DNA of 64,000 nt from Synaphobranchus kaupii (lineage: Eukaryota > Chordata > Actinopteri > Anguilliformes > Synaphobranchidae). Within the stretch, counting starts at the first letter, position 1. Every line of letters begins with the position of its first letter. Below the pieces are notes generated by a model. The model was not told the DNA's origin. It did not search any database and was given only the letters and a program-made list of their open reading frames with translations. Where the stretch lies: positions 62,581,027 to 62,645,026 of the forward strand of contig CM056378.1 of NCBI GenBank assembly GCA_029718625.1, written 5' to 3'. Positions 23,819 to 36,794 of this stretch are shown here, one piece after another. The position numbers and the translations under genes are program-made.

Positions 23819-24700
23819 ATGGCGGCTGGTCTAGAATGCAACGCATGTGACGTCAGCTTTCCAAGCTCTATAGAGGGCGTTATGGTTACGCGAATGTCTG
23901 CATGCATTTCTATGGAATGCATGTCTCTCTATGTGTTTATCTTCATGCATTATTCATCATTAGTTAGCTACAAAAAAATCACACCCAGGTGGTGAAGTAA
24001 GCAGTGCAGGTTTATGAGCAATCATATTAAAAAATGCAATAGAAAATGTGTGTGTTGTTTACATGTACAAAAACAATGGCCTCTGGTTTGGTGATATTTA
24101 TTTACATACGCAATATACTCTGATAACAAACAGGAAAGATTACAGTTATTACTTGAACAATAACAATGGAATTCCAAACTCAACAAGAGGGTGCATGGAT
24201 TGTTGGGCCGTTCCATAACTGACTGGGTCCAGCAGAACCACTGGTGGTAGATTTTGTATTGATTTTGTTTCGGGGGGTTGCTACGGCGACTCACCTTGCT
24301 AACAGGTGGAATGTTCAAAATTCCACTCTAGCGGCAGTTGGTAATTTCAATTTCAAACCCATTTTCTAACTTGTGACCACGACTACAGTTTTTAAGCTAC
24401 ACAAGACATAATATGTACCAAAATGTTCATGTGGTTCCCAGAATAAATACAGACTACATATTAAATAGAAATGTGCATCTGGTTCCCAGGATTCCTACGG
24501 TGTGAATATCTAAGCTGTGACATGTATATTTTGTGAGATAGAGCAGTCTGAAGCTGGGCATGCTTTTCTCAAGCTACTATTGTATTGCCGGGCATGTGAC
24601 GCATAGGCGACTCCTGATTGGTTTAAATCTCATGCTACGAACGGATGGACGGACGGACACACATCATGTATAGAAGCGGCTGCACCGCTTAAAAATAAGT
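23819..24700. other. No gene recognised
   Basis: Unassigned sequence. GGACGGACGGACACACATCA at 24646 and AGCGGCTGCACCGCTT are the edge of a common fish dispersed repeat. Confidence 0.35.
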
Positions 24701-24704
24701 GATA

Positions 24705-25938
24705 TCAGATCAAAAACGTCTACGATGCAAAAAAAAGCCAAGTTACTCATGCATAGCCTACATAGCGCTGTCTATAAGTCCTTAATTCCAACTTGCAAAA
24801 ACTAGGCCTGCCTTTAAAAGTATGGATATCAAAATGTGGCCAAGTTACAACTAACAATATTGCCTATTGTAGCTCACACTAAATAAACTAGCTCTATTCC
24901 AAAGCAATGCTATCCAAAATTTCCTAAATTATTTAATGCAACTTGGCCCTGTGTTTATTCATCTTACCATCTCAAGAGAACGTGGTCAATGAAACTATGT
25001 GCCACATCAAACTGCAAAAAGAAAATAATTTAAAGTGGAAATAATCTGATTCAGATGTGTTGCACTTAGAAATTAAACAGAAAAATTACTACACTATAGG
25101 GCATGTTTGAACAATTGTCTGCATCCACTGCTTTGGGTCTATGAAAAGCACAGAATGAATGAAATGTATTATTATTATAATTATTATTATGTATTTATTT
25201 ATTGATTTATTTATTTGGATTTCTATCAAAACCTGTACCTGGTCCTACATAGCATATCCCTGTGTTCACAAAATTCTGTTTGCAAATATCATAACTACTA
25301 TTATGTCAATAGTACTACAAGTACTATTACTTATTTGCCACCATATGACCCACAAACATGTCTGGATACGTTTGTAAAAATGCTATATGTACGCTATTTT
25401 ATAGGTAAAAATATTACTCATTTTTATCTGCATTTATTTATTCATCACCCCTTTCTCTATTGTACATGATGTTTCTTGATATAAATGTCTGTTTGTGAAT
25501 TGTAAAGAATTCTGTAGCAGCAGTTAACATTTTAAAACCTGTACATTTTCTAAAGTAAACTTGCCAACAAAGTACAACCATATCCTTTCTGGAGTGTAAT
25601 TATTTATCAACTGTTAAAAACATTAATTGAAATCATATGTTGTTCCATGAGGCACAATCTATTCACATGCAAAGATAAAGAAACACAGGGTCAAGTTGCA
25701 TTAAATCATTTAGGAAAGTTTGGATAGCATTGCTTTGGAATAGAGCTAGTTTATTTAGTGTGAGCTACGATAGGCAATATTGTTAGTTGTAACTTGGCCA
25801 CATTTTGATATCAAGACTTTTAAAGACAGGCTTAGTTTTTGCAAGTTGGAATTAAGGACTTATAGACAGCGCTATGTAGGCTATGCGTGAGTAACTTGGC
25901 TTTTTTTTACGTCGTAGACATTTTTGATCTGATTATTG
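24705..25938. mobile_element. 1.2-kb element with ~300-bp inverted repeats
   Basis: The left arm (about 24705-25000) and right arm (about 25640-25938) mirror each other over long stretches: CAGATCAAAAACGTCTACGA against TCGTAGACATTTTTGATCTG, and AGCTCTATTCCAAAGCAATG with its inverse. The 640-bp middle is AT-rich and non-coding. I could not fix the target duplication or the superfamily. Confidence 0.7.
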
Positions 25939-25949
25939 TTTACAAGATA

Positions 25950-26165
25950 GCACTGTAAGCACAATGTGAACATGGGATATTCTTCATGGCATGAATAGCT
26001 ATTTCTAACATTTTTGTTTTAAGAGGGTAAATAATCCCTAGAAACATGAGAAACACCTAATTAAGAAAAATGAACAGCTTGTTAAAATTTTGGGATTGCA
26101 ACTGTGGTTGGAACGAAAACTTGCATACACAGGGGGCCCCCAGGACCGAGTTTGAGAAAGAACAC
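25950..26165 (-). repeat. hAT-type MITE fragment, copy 2 (inverse)
   Basis: Inverse copy of the start of the repeat at 19781: GGTTGGAACGAAAACTTGCA, then a GGGGGCCCCCAGGACC stretch and GAGTTTGAGAAAG. Confidence 0.6.
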
Positions 26166-26474
26166 CACTAACACATATCCATAATATGGAGATGATTCCT
26201 CATTGTGGGCGTGGCCTATCACATAACACTTTGGCAGCCATCTTGTTTATTTGATGGCTACAAAATGGTTGTATAAGTCCCTCTGTTGATGCTACAAACC
26301 AAGTTTCATGCTGCTTGGTGAAATACTCTGAGAAGTTTGAGTTTGAAGGTGTAAAATGTGCTCCTGCCACAGACTTCCATTGTATTTGTAACTACAACTA
26401 GAGGACAAGTTTCCTGAAGATTGCACAGACGTAGAGGACACCAATAACCCATATCCACAATATGGAGATGATTT

Positions 26475-27975
26475 AAGGATGAATACAGGCAGAAGGTGGA
26501 ATCCAAACTCCAGCAGAATAACATGAAGGAGGTCTGGAATGGGATGAGGAGGATCGCGGGGTACAAGCATCCTAGTGGTTCTGCAACAGAGGGGACTTTA
26601 GACAGGGCAAATGAACTGAATCTGTTTTTCAATAGATTTGGGGACACTCCTGCTCAGCTACCGCTCATCTCCAGCCTCAACACTCCTGGTGGGAGTGCAG
26701 GTGACGCCTCCATCAGACCACCCCCCCCCCCACCCTTCTATCAGTGCCCCCCTCGGAATATCCCCATCACAGCTTCCATGAAAGACGATGCAGACCACGT
26801 CCCTCCCCCCAGCCTGTCCATCTCTGCTGATCAGGTCAGGAGTGAGCTGAGGCGGCTACACCCCAGTCACTGAGCCTTCAGAGAGTGCCATGTCTATGGA
26901 AAACTTCCTGTCTAGTCCCGGTTCCCAAAAAAGGATGCCCCATGATTTTAATAGATTTTAGGTCCGTGGCTTTAACATGAAGAGCTTTGAGCGGCTGGTC
27001 CTGGGCCACATGAATCCCCAGATGAGCAGCTTCATCGACCCTCTCCAGTTCGCCTACCAGTTCAACTCGGGTGCCTGTCACCTCCAGAAGTTTTCGAACG
27101 ATAGCTCTATCGTGGGGTGCATTAACAAGGGGGACGAGTACAGAACTCTGGTGGAGAACTTTGTGCGGTGGAGCAATGGGAACCACTTGCAGCTGAATGT
27201 CAGCAAGACGAAGGAGCTGGTGGTTGACTTCCCGAAGAGAAAGGAGCCCCTGACCCGTCACCATCCAGGAGGCTGATGTGGAGGTGGTCCAGTCCTATAA
27301 GTTTCCGGGGGTCCAGATCGACAGCAAACTGGACTGGAACACCAACACTGATGCCCTCTATAAGAAGGGGTTGGGCAGACTTTTCTTCCTACGTAAGCTT
27401 CAATCTTTTAATGTCTGCTACAAACTTCTTTTATCTTTTTATCAGACTGTAATGGCAAATGTAATTTTTTATGCTGCTGTGTGTTGGGGGGGGGGGGGGG
27501 GGGCAATATCAGCAAGAAGGATGCTTGCAAAATTGACAAGCTGGTCAAGAAAGCAGGCTCTGTCATTGGAATAAGGCTGGACCCCCTGGACATCATGGAC
27601 AATGCCACCCACCCCTTGCATGGGGTACTGACACAGCAGCGGAGCACCTACAGCCAACGGCTCATCATGTTGAGGTGCTGCACAGAACGTTTTAGGCGCT
27701 CTTTCGTTCCGGCTGCTATCCGGTACTACAACGAGAAGTGGAGCATTGGCTCCCTAAAACAGCTCATGTTAGGTGAATGTTTTTGATAATTGTGTTGATT
27801 TTTTAATGTAGTTTTTTAGTCACATTATATTACTTTTAGGGATTGGAGTGGAGGCTTGAACTTATTTTGATGTATGTGTTGTCCCGTCTTGTATACGGTG
27901 TATATTATGTTTTTTTGCTAGTGCATGGCAACCAAATTTCCCTCAAATTTCAATAAAGTATCCATTTATCTATCT
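26475..27975 (+). mobile_element. CR1/Rex-like LINE, internally deleted
   Basis: The first frame encodes a pre-RT linker (LQQNNMKEVWNGMRRIAGYK, RANELNLFFNRFGD). After a degraded stretch comes SFERLVLGHMNPQM and PLQFAYQ of RT block 2. The sequence then jumps straight to the active-site block, read here as LQKFSNDSSIVGC (FSDD expected; one catalytic Asp is Asn). HLQLNVSKTKELVVDF, SYKFPGVQIDSKLDWNTNTD and RLFFLRKLQSFNVCYK follow, broken by frame changes and a poly-G run at 27486-27502. It ends AATTTCAATAAAGTATCC with a TATC-repeat tail. It sits inside the GGGCGTGGCC repeat, which resumes at 27976. Confidence 0.75.
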
Positions 27976-28060
27976 ATCATGGTGGGCGTGGCCCATCATA
28001 TAAAATCACTTGGCGGCCATCTTGTTTTTTCCGATTGATCTTAAAAATAGTACCATTTCA

Positions 28061-30071
28061 GAACATTTCAGGTGAAATTCATACAACATTTCCACAACTT
28101 TATCCACACCACAGACATTTTACCTCAGACCAGAAAAGATGTTTATTACCCCAAAGTGCATGTCATTAAAGTATCAGCTGTGGTATCTGAAACAAACAAA
28201 TACATTTTCAGATGCAGAGTACGAGCACTTTGGAGCGGTATCGGGGCTGATACCGAGGCTACAGATAGTATTGGTGCACCTTTAATAAAAACCATTAATA
28301 TCCCACTTCTACAAGCCCCAGTCATAAAGGCACAGGTGTCCTGATGATGTAGGAATCACACCAAACTGATTGCATACCAAAAAAGTAAGGATCAATTCGC
28401 ATTAACTCATTCAATGTTACAGTGTTCTGGAACCCTAAGCCTCAGCAGTGCCTAGCCAATATGGCTGCCGACATGGTAAATTTTTAGATTGATCCTGTCA
28501 ATGTGCAAACTTCTAATAAAAGCCATTATTTTACCTATTGAACAGAATTATTTATTAATGAGGACAGATGGCACTAAATAGCACACCTTCTGGTTCAGTT
28601 CACCATTAGAACATCATCAAACAATATTGATGGTAATATAAATACTTAAATTTTCAGTGCTTCTTAGTTTGGTTAACAGGACTCTTACTTTGGTGTAATA
28701 GCGAAAACAGTTTTCCATAAAAATCAGCTCTTGCATAACTAGCTACGTTAGGCCATTACAAAGTTACGGATACCCCCTAAAAAATTAAGACTGTTTTTGC
28801 GCAAACATTACTAAATTGCAATCCAGCGGATCCCGACACAAGACCCCTCATTCTGTTGGTCATTGTAAGATCTGCGTTTTTAAACTTTCATGGCTGTAAA
28901 CTTTATTAAATTTGAATGAGACCTCAAAATTCAAAACTTTCATGATGAATTGCCCCTAGACTTAACCCCTTGGCACATATGGCAAATTTCACCTATTTAG
29001 GGAGTGCTCTGTTTAAGGCTTTATAACTCCAGGTGTGAGCATCACATAAACTTGGTAAATGGCTTAAATGAAACAAGACAGGTGTACCATTTACAATACA
29101 AACTTAGATTTGTTTATTTTCACAATTTAAGTCAAAATAAAGTGCCACAAATGCAAAAAAACTTTGGGGGAAAAAAAAAAATATATATATATAATTATTT
29201 TGCTAAGAGCTACATAAGAGAAATCGGTAATATATATACATTTCCTGAATCATAAAATCCATGTCCACAAAATCTGAGGATGATATGCAGAACTACTAAA
29301 GGTCTATGATGCAAAATATAGCAGTGTACCCTGTTGTCCATTAGTGTCTCCAAATCTATCCAAATGGCTAAATTGTGCACTGCTGTAAATTAAAAAAATT
29401 ATGATATATTTAACTACAAATCAACAGTTTTGCATAACTTTCAAGTGGGAATTACTATATTTTCATCAGTATAGGGGGGTAGATATCTATGGGTCCAAAA
29501 CTCCTATGCAAAACATGTCATAAAATGAATAGAATTTGTTTTGTCCATTATAAAGCATATACATTTGCTCCTTCTGATGGCTTAAGATAAAAAAACATTG
29601 ATATCACACTGTTACATACACCTAAATATTTTGCCTAATCATTCACTCTTGTACCTCAATAAAACATCACTTGTCCCTGTACTCTACAGTATGTATACTT
29701 TTGTCCTGGGATTGCATTTTTCTGTATTTTTTTAATTTTCCTATTCATAATGACTCCAAGGAAATTTTTACCTTAATCTACTACATATCAGCGCACAGTA
29801 AATTGGAATGAGCTTTTGTCATGCCCTAAGAGACAAGTATATAGCCTACGCCATAGCCTATATTATGTACATAACATGAACATAAAATAGTATTCCACCA
29901 TCTGCAAAATGCTGCCAAATGTTCTATCTTCAATGAACATCGGTAGCCTACATCAAAAATACATTTAACGATTGCACTACAGTATGTGAACTGCACTCAA
30001 AATGCGAAAATAACAATAGGGCTATCAAACATATTGGAAAGACAGTGCTCGAGTGGAAACACGGACATACA
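28061..30071. other. No gene recognised; contains an inverted copy of 6690-7110
   Basis: 28970-29460 is the inverse partner of 6690-7110. 28215-28260 (GAGCGGTATCGGGGCTGATA) resembles a hAT terminus of the kind seen at 63300. Nothing else is assigned. Confidence 0.4.
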
Positions 30072-30073
30072 TA

Positions 30074-31602
30074 CACTACTCACAAAAAGTTAGGGATATT
30101 TGGCTTTCGGGTGAAATTTATGGAAAATGTAAGTTCACGCTACAGTGATATTATACGTATCATGAAAGTAGGGCATTTAAGTAGAAGCATGCAATGGTGA
30201 TTTCCTCATCTCAAACAATTTATTGAAACAAAAGCCAACAACAGTGGTGGGTATACCACAACAAAAATGTCAATGTCTCAATAACTTGTCATGTGCCCTT
30301 GAGCATCAATTACAGCTTGACAACGACGTCTCATGCTGTTCACAAGTCGACTTATTGTCTGCTGAGGCATGGCATCCCACTCTTCTTGAAGGGCGGCCCT
30401 CATGTCATTGAGGTTCTGGGGTACAGAGTTACGAGCCTCTACACGGTGAGTCAGCTGATCCCATAGGTTTTCTATGGGATTCAGGTCTGGAGAAAGTGCA
30501 GGCCACTCCATTTGAGGTACCCCAGTCTCCAGCAGCCTTTCCCTAATGATGCGACCTCGATGAGCTGGAGCATTGTCGTCCATGAAGATGAAATTAGGCC
30601 TGTGTTGTTCATGCAGGGGCACAATGACTGGATTAATGATGTTATTCAGGTAGTATGGGCTTGTCACTGTACCATTCACAAAGTGTAGGGCAGTTCTGTA
30701 TTGACTAGACACACCTGCCCACACTGTAACCGCCACCACCAAAGGGTCGTCTGGTGACAACAGTGGCTGATGCATAGCGCTCTCCTTGACGTCTCCAACA
30801 TCGTTGGCGGCCATCATTTCTGCTCAACGTGAATCGACTTTCATCAGAGAACAGCACTGAGGCCCACTGGTCCCTCGTCCAGCGTAAATGCTCCCTGGCC
30901 CATGCAAGACGATGACGCCTGTGCCTGGTGGTGTGGTCAGGTACCCTTGCAGGTCGTCTAGCACGCAGACCACGCTGATGTAAACGGTTTCAAATGGTCT
31001 GACGTGACACTTGGGTGCCTCTCACCTCCCTTAAATGTGCCTGGAGTTGAGTGGCATTCATCATCCGGTTCCGCAGGGCACTGTTCACAATGAAGCGGTC
31101 ATCAGTGTGGGATGTGGCCAAAGGACGTCCACTTCTATGCCTTTCTGTGACTCTTCCAGTCTCTCTGTATCTCTGTTGCAACCTGCTGATGACACTCTGT
31201 GACACTCTAAGCTCAGTGGCCACTTCCCTCTGAGAACATCCTGTTTGAAGCCTCGCAATGGCGAGGTACTGTTGATCAATTGTTAGGTGTCGTCTTGGTC
31301 TCATGATGTCAAAATGTGAACAGCATGATGAAGAGGACTGTTTAAATACCAATTCTAATTGAACCAGGAAATTTATTGGTCGATTCATGGATCAAACACC
31401 TGTTGTGAATTTTGCCGTTCAGCTCCTTGTTAGAGAACAGCAAGTTGTGCAAAAAGTACTGAAACATTGAATAGTTGGACATGTGCATTCAAAAGTTTAG
31501 AGAAGGTCAAATTAATTTCACCTGTAAAGGTTATAGTGCATTTTAGGTTCATCCTGAAATTTCACCCGAAAGCCGAATATCCCTAACTTTTTGTGAGTAG
31601 TG
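30074..31602 (-). mobile_element. Near-complete Tc1 transposon
   Basis: The termini CACTACTCACAAAAAGTTAG at 30074 and the inverse at 31602 agree over the outer 46 bases except one. TA lies on both sides (30072-30073 and 31603-31604), the Tc1/mariner signature. The 1.5-kb length and a single transposase gene filling the interior also fit. Nothing else has inserted into it, and with the small number of lesions this makes it one of the youngest elements here. Confidence 0.95.
30278..31312 (-). pseudogene. Tc1 transposase with one stop and one frameshift
   Basis: The start is MRPRRHLTIDQQYLAIARLQ, with a paired-type helix-turn-helix (CSQREVATELRVSQSVISRL) and a second HTH (RSGRPLATS...LQAHLREV). 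The catalytic DD34E core follows: SDESRFTLS (Asp), FIFMDDNAPAHRG (Asp) and LSPDLNPIENLWDQ (Glu). All three acidic residues are intact. Two lesions kill it. A TGA at about 30992-30990 stands where CGA (Arg in TIRNRL) is expected. A one-base loss near 30745, in the glycine-rich GGG segment, shifts the frame. The C-terminus ends near RRCQAVIDAQGHMTSY. Transposase would act in the nucleus by cut-and-paste at TA. Confidence 0.9.
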
Positions 31603-31604
31603 TA

Positions 31605-32326
31605 TGTAGCCAGCAAGACCAACGGCATTTTAGACGCAAAAATACTTACATATCGGAAAAGGGAATCTCCCCTCCTTAAAGCGTATTCTATAGAGCTTGC
31701 GTAATACTAGACAGTTAAAACGAAAACTGCCGTTACGCTGGGCTGTAGTAAATTGCTCAAAGCACCCAAAAAGACTTGGCATATGCCGTTGCTAAGGTTA
31801 TAATGTACTCTATTGGATAAAAAAGCCGACAATTAAACCAGAATGAACTGTAATGAATGAGACTGGATTACAGGGCATGGGGGTATTACGCGGCGACGTT
31901 TCAGATAGTGTAATAGTGGTATAAAGTGTTGTATATTTCTCAAACCGATTGTACCAGACAATAAATGACCACTGAATTTTGAAAGGAACATCTCGATGTG
32001 TAAAACCAATGGTAGGATTGTATATTTATTTCATATTTAATAGCATATATTGCTAGTAGAATACATGGTAGAATGAGACAGTACTTTCAGTTTATTTTGC
32101 ATTTGAGTGAGCAGGGCTTTTCACGGCTTTTCTGGCATACGATCAGGCTATTGTTGGGTTTATCTCGTTGCTATGACGTTATTCTAATTTTATATGATGA
32201 ATAAATATATTTATGAACTCAAATATAGACGCTATTGTCCACTATGTCACGCATGGGTAGGTATAGACTAGGTGGGGGGTTGTTTGTTAAATGGACTTGC
32301 TACGGGGAAATAGTGACACTTAGAAA
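31605..32326. other. No recognisable gene
   Basis: AT-rich flank between the Tc1 and the hAT element. No domain or repeat is identified beyond the 8-bp duplication at its right end. Confidence 0.4.
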
Positions 32327-32626
32327 TAGGGGTGGGCGATATGACGATATTAGATCGTGAACGATTAAAATGTCACCACGATCTGCCTTTCTAGAGAGAT
32401 CGGGAGTATCGGGCTACAGTGAAACTGCACATTCTATCAGTTGCACTGACAACGCTCATATACGGCATCCAACGTTGTTTTCTCAGCCAAACCTAAAATC
32501 ACACTATTCGCTAGTCCCTGTTGCACCTCCCCTAACAGACAACACCAATAAACCAATAATAGCAAACAGTATGTAGCGCCTTGGATTTATTTTCCTCCCC
32601 CTTTTTTTATTTGACAACATAGCGGC

Positions 32627-33485
32627 ATGGCTTCCACCACGGAGGAGTTGGTCCCTAAAAAAAATTTGACGTTTGTGATATGGAACTGGTTTGGGTTTTC
32701 CAAAACCGACACAGTACAAAACACCGTTATTTGAAAAGTTTGCAAAGAAAATGTTTGCACGTCGGATGGCAACACGACGAACCTTTTTAATCACCTGAAG
32801 AGAAAGCACCCCAAAGAGCATGCGGAAAGCCAAACAACCAGGGGATCTCACGTGAGTGCCTCAGGCACAGCCACGCAGCTAGAGGCTAGCGGTAGCGGTA
32901 CGAAGCCTAAACAAACAACCCTGACTAAGGCGTTTGAGAGAGGCACTCCGTATGAGAAGTCCGGTAAGCGTTGGAAAGAGGTAACGGATGCAGTGACATT
33001 TTACCTGGCCAAAGACATGGTTCCGTTAAAAACCGTGGAAAATGAGGGGTTCAAAAGACTGCTCAAAACAGTTGATCTACGTTACGAGTTACCCAGCCGC
33101 AAATATTTTTCCAACACCGCCATTCCACGGCTGTACTCCGAATGCCGCGACAAGATTGAACACAAAATTCAAAACGTCCAGTTTTTTGCTACAACAAGTG
33201 ATTTATGGTCTAGCCGCACTTCAGAACCTTATTTGAGTTTGACCATTCATTTCATTCACGACTGGAAGCTGTGCAGCGCTTCTCTTCAAACAACATACTT
33301 CCTACAAGACCACACAGGGGAGCTCATAGCACAAGGCCTGAGAGAAGCACTTGAATGTTGGGGGCTAAAAGAGGAGAACATGGCCTGCATGACCACAGAC
33401 AGTGGGGCGAACATGGTGAGGGCCTTGGAGCTTAACAGCTGGACTCGTCTGCAGTGCTTTGGGCACAGACTTCACCTAGCCATCG
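32627..33485 (+). pseudogene. hAT transposase exon 1: BED finger and start of catalytic domain
   Basis: From the ATG at 32627 the frame gives MASTTEELVPKKN, a BED finger (FVIWNWFGFSK...VCKENVCTSDGNTTNLFNHL...KHP), then a long open stretch through TTLTKAFERGTPY, KYFSNTAIPRLY, FFATTSDLWSSRTSEPYLSL and MACMTTDSGANMVRAL. The TSDLW and TDSGAN segments carry the first and second catalytic acidic residues of hAT enzymes. One lesion is visible: codon 36 (32732-32734) is TGA where the first zinc-binding Cys (TGC) of the finger should be. The donor GTGAGT follows at 33486. Confidence 0.85.
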
Positions 33486-33896
<411 letters not shown>

Positions 33897-34135
33897 AAAA
33901 AAGTGCCAGAGACCCTCGTGTTGATCGCGCAACATCTCTCTGCAAGAAAGTGGTCAGTACATTCTCCTTCAGCTGGAAGAAAAAGAGGGACTTGAGTAAA
34001 GCGCAAACAGAGCTGAAGCTCCCTCTACAGAAGCTCATCACCGAGTCACCAACACGATGGGGTTCCAGACTCAACATGATTGAGAGTGTTGGACCAGGAA
34101 AAGGCAATTTCTCAAGTCTTGAAGGCAGACAAGAC

Positions 34136-35251
34136 TAGGGGTGTCACGATTCTCCAAATCCGCGATTCGATTTGACTTTCGATTTTAAGGTCACGATTCG
34201 ATTTTCGATTTTTTTTCAGCACTATTTTTTTTTCCAGCACTATAGTCTAACTAATGGCTATGCCATTGTTAGACTATCGAGTCTTGATTTGTAAAGAAAA
34301 ATACTTGTTTCTCAATAAGTAACTTTTATTTGAATAATAACAATTATAAATAATAACAAAAATATGAGAATATTTAAACACACCTAAACAGTTAAGAGCT
34401 TTATCAAAACTAGACTCTAGAATAATAAACAGTTGAACATTTACCACGCTAGTAACAATTTACACATTGGTTTTATGCCCTGACAACGGTCATTTACATT
34501 TACATTGTCGTCAAGGCAATTAATTCTGAATTAAATGCTTAAATCCAGCGTTCTCCACCACCGAATAGGGTCGCATGTCTGATGCTACAAACAAGTTGAA
34601 TTTTGTGGAAGCTTGGCTCTAAATGAGAATGGAAGAGTTGCCTGTGTCAATGTTTTTTTCCCAGTCAAATCTATTTCTTTGTGATGCCTGCGAATGTGTC
34701 CTGCCATATTTGACGTGTTGCCTGAGGTGGCGTATGGTACTCGCGTGTAGCATAGCCGACAAACTGTCGTTTTTTTGTCAATGACGCGTTCGTTGTTTAT
34801 ATAACTCACGGGGAAGGCAAACTGTTGCCACACCGGTGACTTGAGGGAAGCAGGAGGATTTTGCAGTTCTGTTTCTCCATCTCCGACTCCGGCCATGTGT
34901 CGAAAAGTAATGCAGGCTACCGGTAAGCTAACGTTAACTAGCAGCTGTGTCTTCTTTGAAATATCGTTGTTTTTTTTTCTTCGGACGCACGCCTGCGTGG
35001 ACAAACAAAATGCAGTGGAAGGCGTCAAGTTTCGTTTTGTCGGAAACGCTTACATTAGAGATGGCCAAGTAGGCTACTTTTTTTTACATTTTACCTATCA
35101 CATGAAAGGCTAAGAAGAGCGCGTGGGGGGCGGGGGTGGAGAGAAAAAAAAAAACTTGGAGAATCGCGAACCAGCTTGTGATTTCGAAGTTCGAAATCGA
35201 ACGCTCATTTCGATCGATTTTCGATTTCGAATCGGTATCGTGACACCCCTA
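34136..35251 (-). mobile_element. Non-autonomous hAT carrying a BED zinc-finger exon, copy 1
   Basis: The termini TAGGGGTGTCACGATTC and the inverse end TATCGTGACACCCCTA bound 1116 bp. GACAAGAC is duplicated perfectly at 34128-34135 and 35252-35259. GATTTTCGATT and AATCGCG subterminal repeats flank the ends. It holds only one short open frame (next entry). A closely similar copy with its own perfect duplication is at 46055-47205. Confidence 0.95.
34585..34896 (-). CDS. BED-type zinc-finger protein encoded in a non-autonomous hAT (104 aa)
   Basis: From the ATG at 34896 the frame reads MAGVGDGETELQNPP, then SPVWQQFAFPVSYINNERVI, VCRLCYTRVPYATSGNTSNM and AGHIRRHHKE. All BED landmarks are present: Trp, aromatic, C-x2-C, and the final His-rich HIRRHH. 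It ends shortly after, at a stop at 34585, with no catalytic region. A BED finger alone could bind transposon ends without cutting them. It is either a relic first exon of a larger transposase or a small binding protein; expression is unknown. In the second copy (about 46500-46850) the Arg of YTRVP is a TGA stop. Confidence 0.6.
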   Translation of the reverse strand: MAGVGDGETELQNPPASLKSPVWQQFAFPVSYINNERVIDKKTTVCRLCYTRVPYATSGNTSNMAGHIRRHHKEIDLTGKKTLTQATLPFSFRAKLPQNSTCL

Positions 35252-36794
35252 GACAAGACGACGAGGCATTTGGTGCCTTCGTGGCAAGAAATTGATGTGC
35301 TTGAGTCTGTGAAGAAGGCCCTGAGTCCACTAAAGGACTTCACAGATGCACTCTCAGGTGAGGACTACGTAAGTGTGTCTTGCGTAAAGCCCGTGCTTCA
35401 CCTGTTGAAAGTCAGCATCTTACACCTGGACGATGAGGACACTGAACTGACAAAAACAATGAAGACAACCATTCTCAATTACCTCACTGCCAAATATCAG
35501 GATCCCACCACTGATGACCTGCTGGATATGGCTTCACTGGTTGATCCGAGGTTCAAAACCCAATACGTTGACCGCGACAAGACAGAGGGATTACAAGCCA
35601 GAGCGGTGTCTGAGCTGGAGCCCCTCCTGACAGTACAAGCACAGCATCCAGCAGCATCGGCTCAGCCTAGACCATCTACCTCCACATCCCAGAGCACTGA
35701 GGCAGAACAACCACCACCAAAGAAATCCAAGAAAACACTAGCCAGCTTTTTGAAAACATCAGGTGCTGCTGCAGCCGCCACATCTGCTTCCCCATCTTTA
35801 AAAGAGGCCATAGAGGGGGAATTGAAGGCCTACCTGTCCACACCAAATGCTGACAGCGAGATGGATCCACTGGAATGGTGGAAAGTCCACGAGGGAAGCT
35901 TTCCAAGGGTTGGCCAACTAGCTAAAAAGTACTTGTGCATTGCAGCAACAAGTGCTCCCTCAGAAAGTGTCTTCAGCACTGGTGGCAATATTGTCACATG
36001 CCAAAGGGCAACTCTAAAGCCAGATAAAGTAGATAAACTGGTTTTCCTGGCAGAAAATTTGTGATCTGTCATACTTCACACTCTGTCATGTTTTCTTTTA
36101 GAAGGAGATAAGTTACAAGATGTGAAAAGATATGTTCTAAAGCTGCTGGGTTTTCAATAGTCAGGATTCAGAAATATTGTTGCACTTTTGCGTGATTGTT
36201 TTGGTTTTGCACTTTTAAAAATGTACTTAAGACATTACTGAAGAGTTAGTGACATTCTTTTACCTTACAGCTTATAGTAGTTTGAAACTGGCTTTGAAGT
36301 CTTGTTATTCTGTTTATTTTCACGTTTATTAGAATGTCACATACTGCTACCTCAAAAAACAGATGGTAAAGAGACAGTTTGCTGAGGATCACCTGTCTGT
36401 GTATAATAAGCTACCTGACTGTTACAATTCCTACCAATGTAAAAAAAAAAAATCTGAATGTTATTTAGAAAGAATGCACTTTACTTGAGTGTTGTTTACC
36501 TTTTGAAACCAATGTTCGTTTTGGAATTGTTAAATGTTAATACTTGCAGAATTGCACTGGATTAAAATCTGTTACTTTGGCACAAATTGTCTCTGTTCTT
36601 TTTCTTTTAGGTTTTGTTTCCTTTAAGGGCAATATTTTCTTAATTAGGGATATTGGTTTGATTGCAGTTCATTAGCTTGCAAAATAGTCTTAAAAACCAA
36701 CATGAAAAATAATCGTGATCATATCGTGGATCGTGATCATGCCTGAAAAAAATCGTGATATGTTTTTGCCATATCGCCCACCCCTACTTAGAAA

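Larger units (their letters stand above)
33897..36064 (+). pseudogene. hAT transposase exon 2: core end and dimerisation domain, split by an insertion
   Basis: Exon 2 begins KSARDPRVDRATSLCKKVVS and includes LQKLITESPTRWGSRLNMIE, the conserved RW block. Near 34085 a small frame change precedes VLDQEKAISQVLKADKT. The BED-finger hAT at 34136-35251 splits that lysine-threonine codon region. After it the frame resumes with TTRHLVPSWQEIDVLESVKK and runs open to the stop at 36062: LLDMASLVDPRFKTQYV, a proline/serine linker, then the dimerisation domain LEWWKVHEGSFPRVGQLAKK and SAPSESVFSTGGNIV to VFLAENL. Removing the insert with one duplication copy restores continuity across the junction. Confidence 0.88.

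Noticed and set aside
31051..31279. Frames overlapping the Tc1 transposase
   Set aside because: Shadows of the minus-strand helix-turn-helix coding region.
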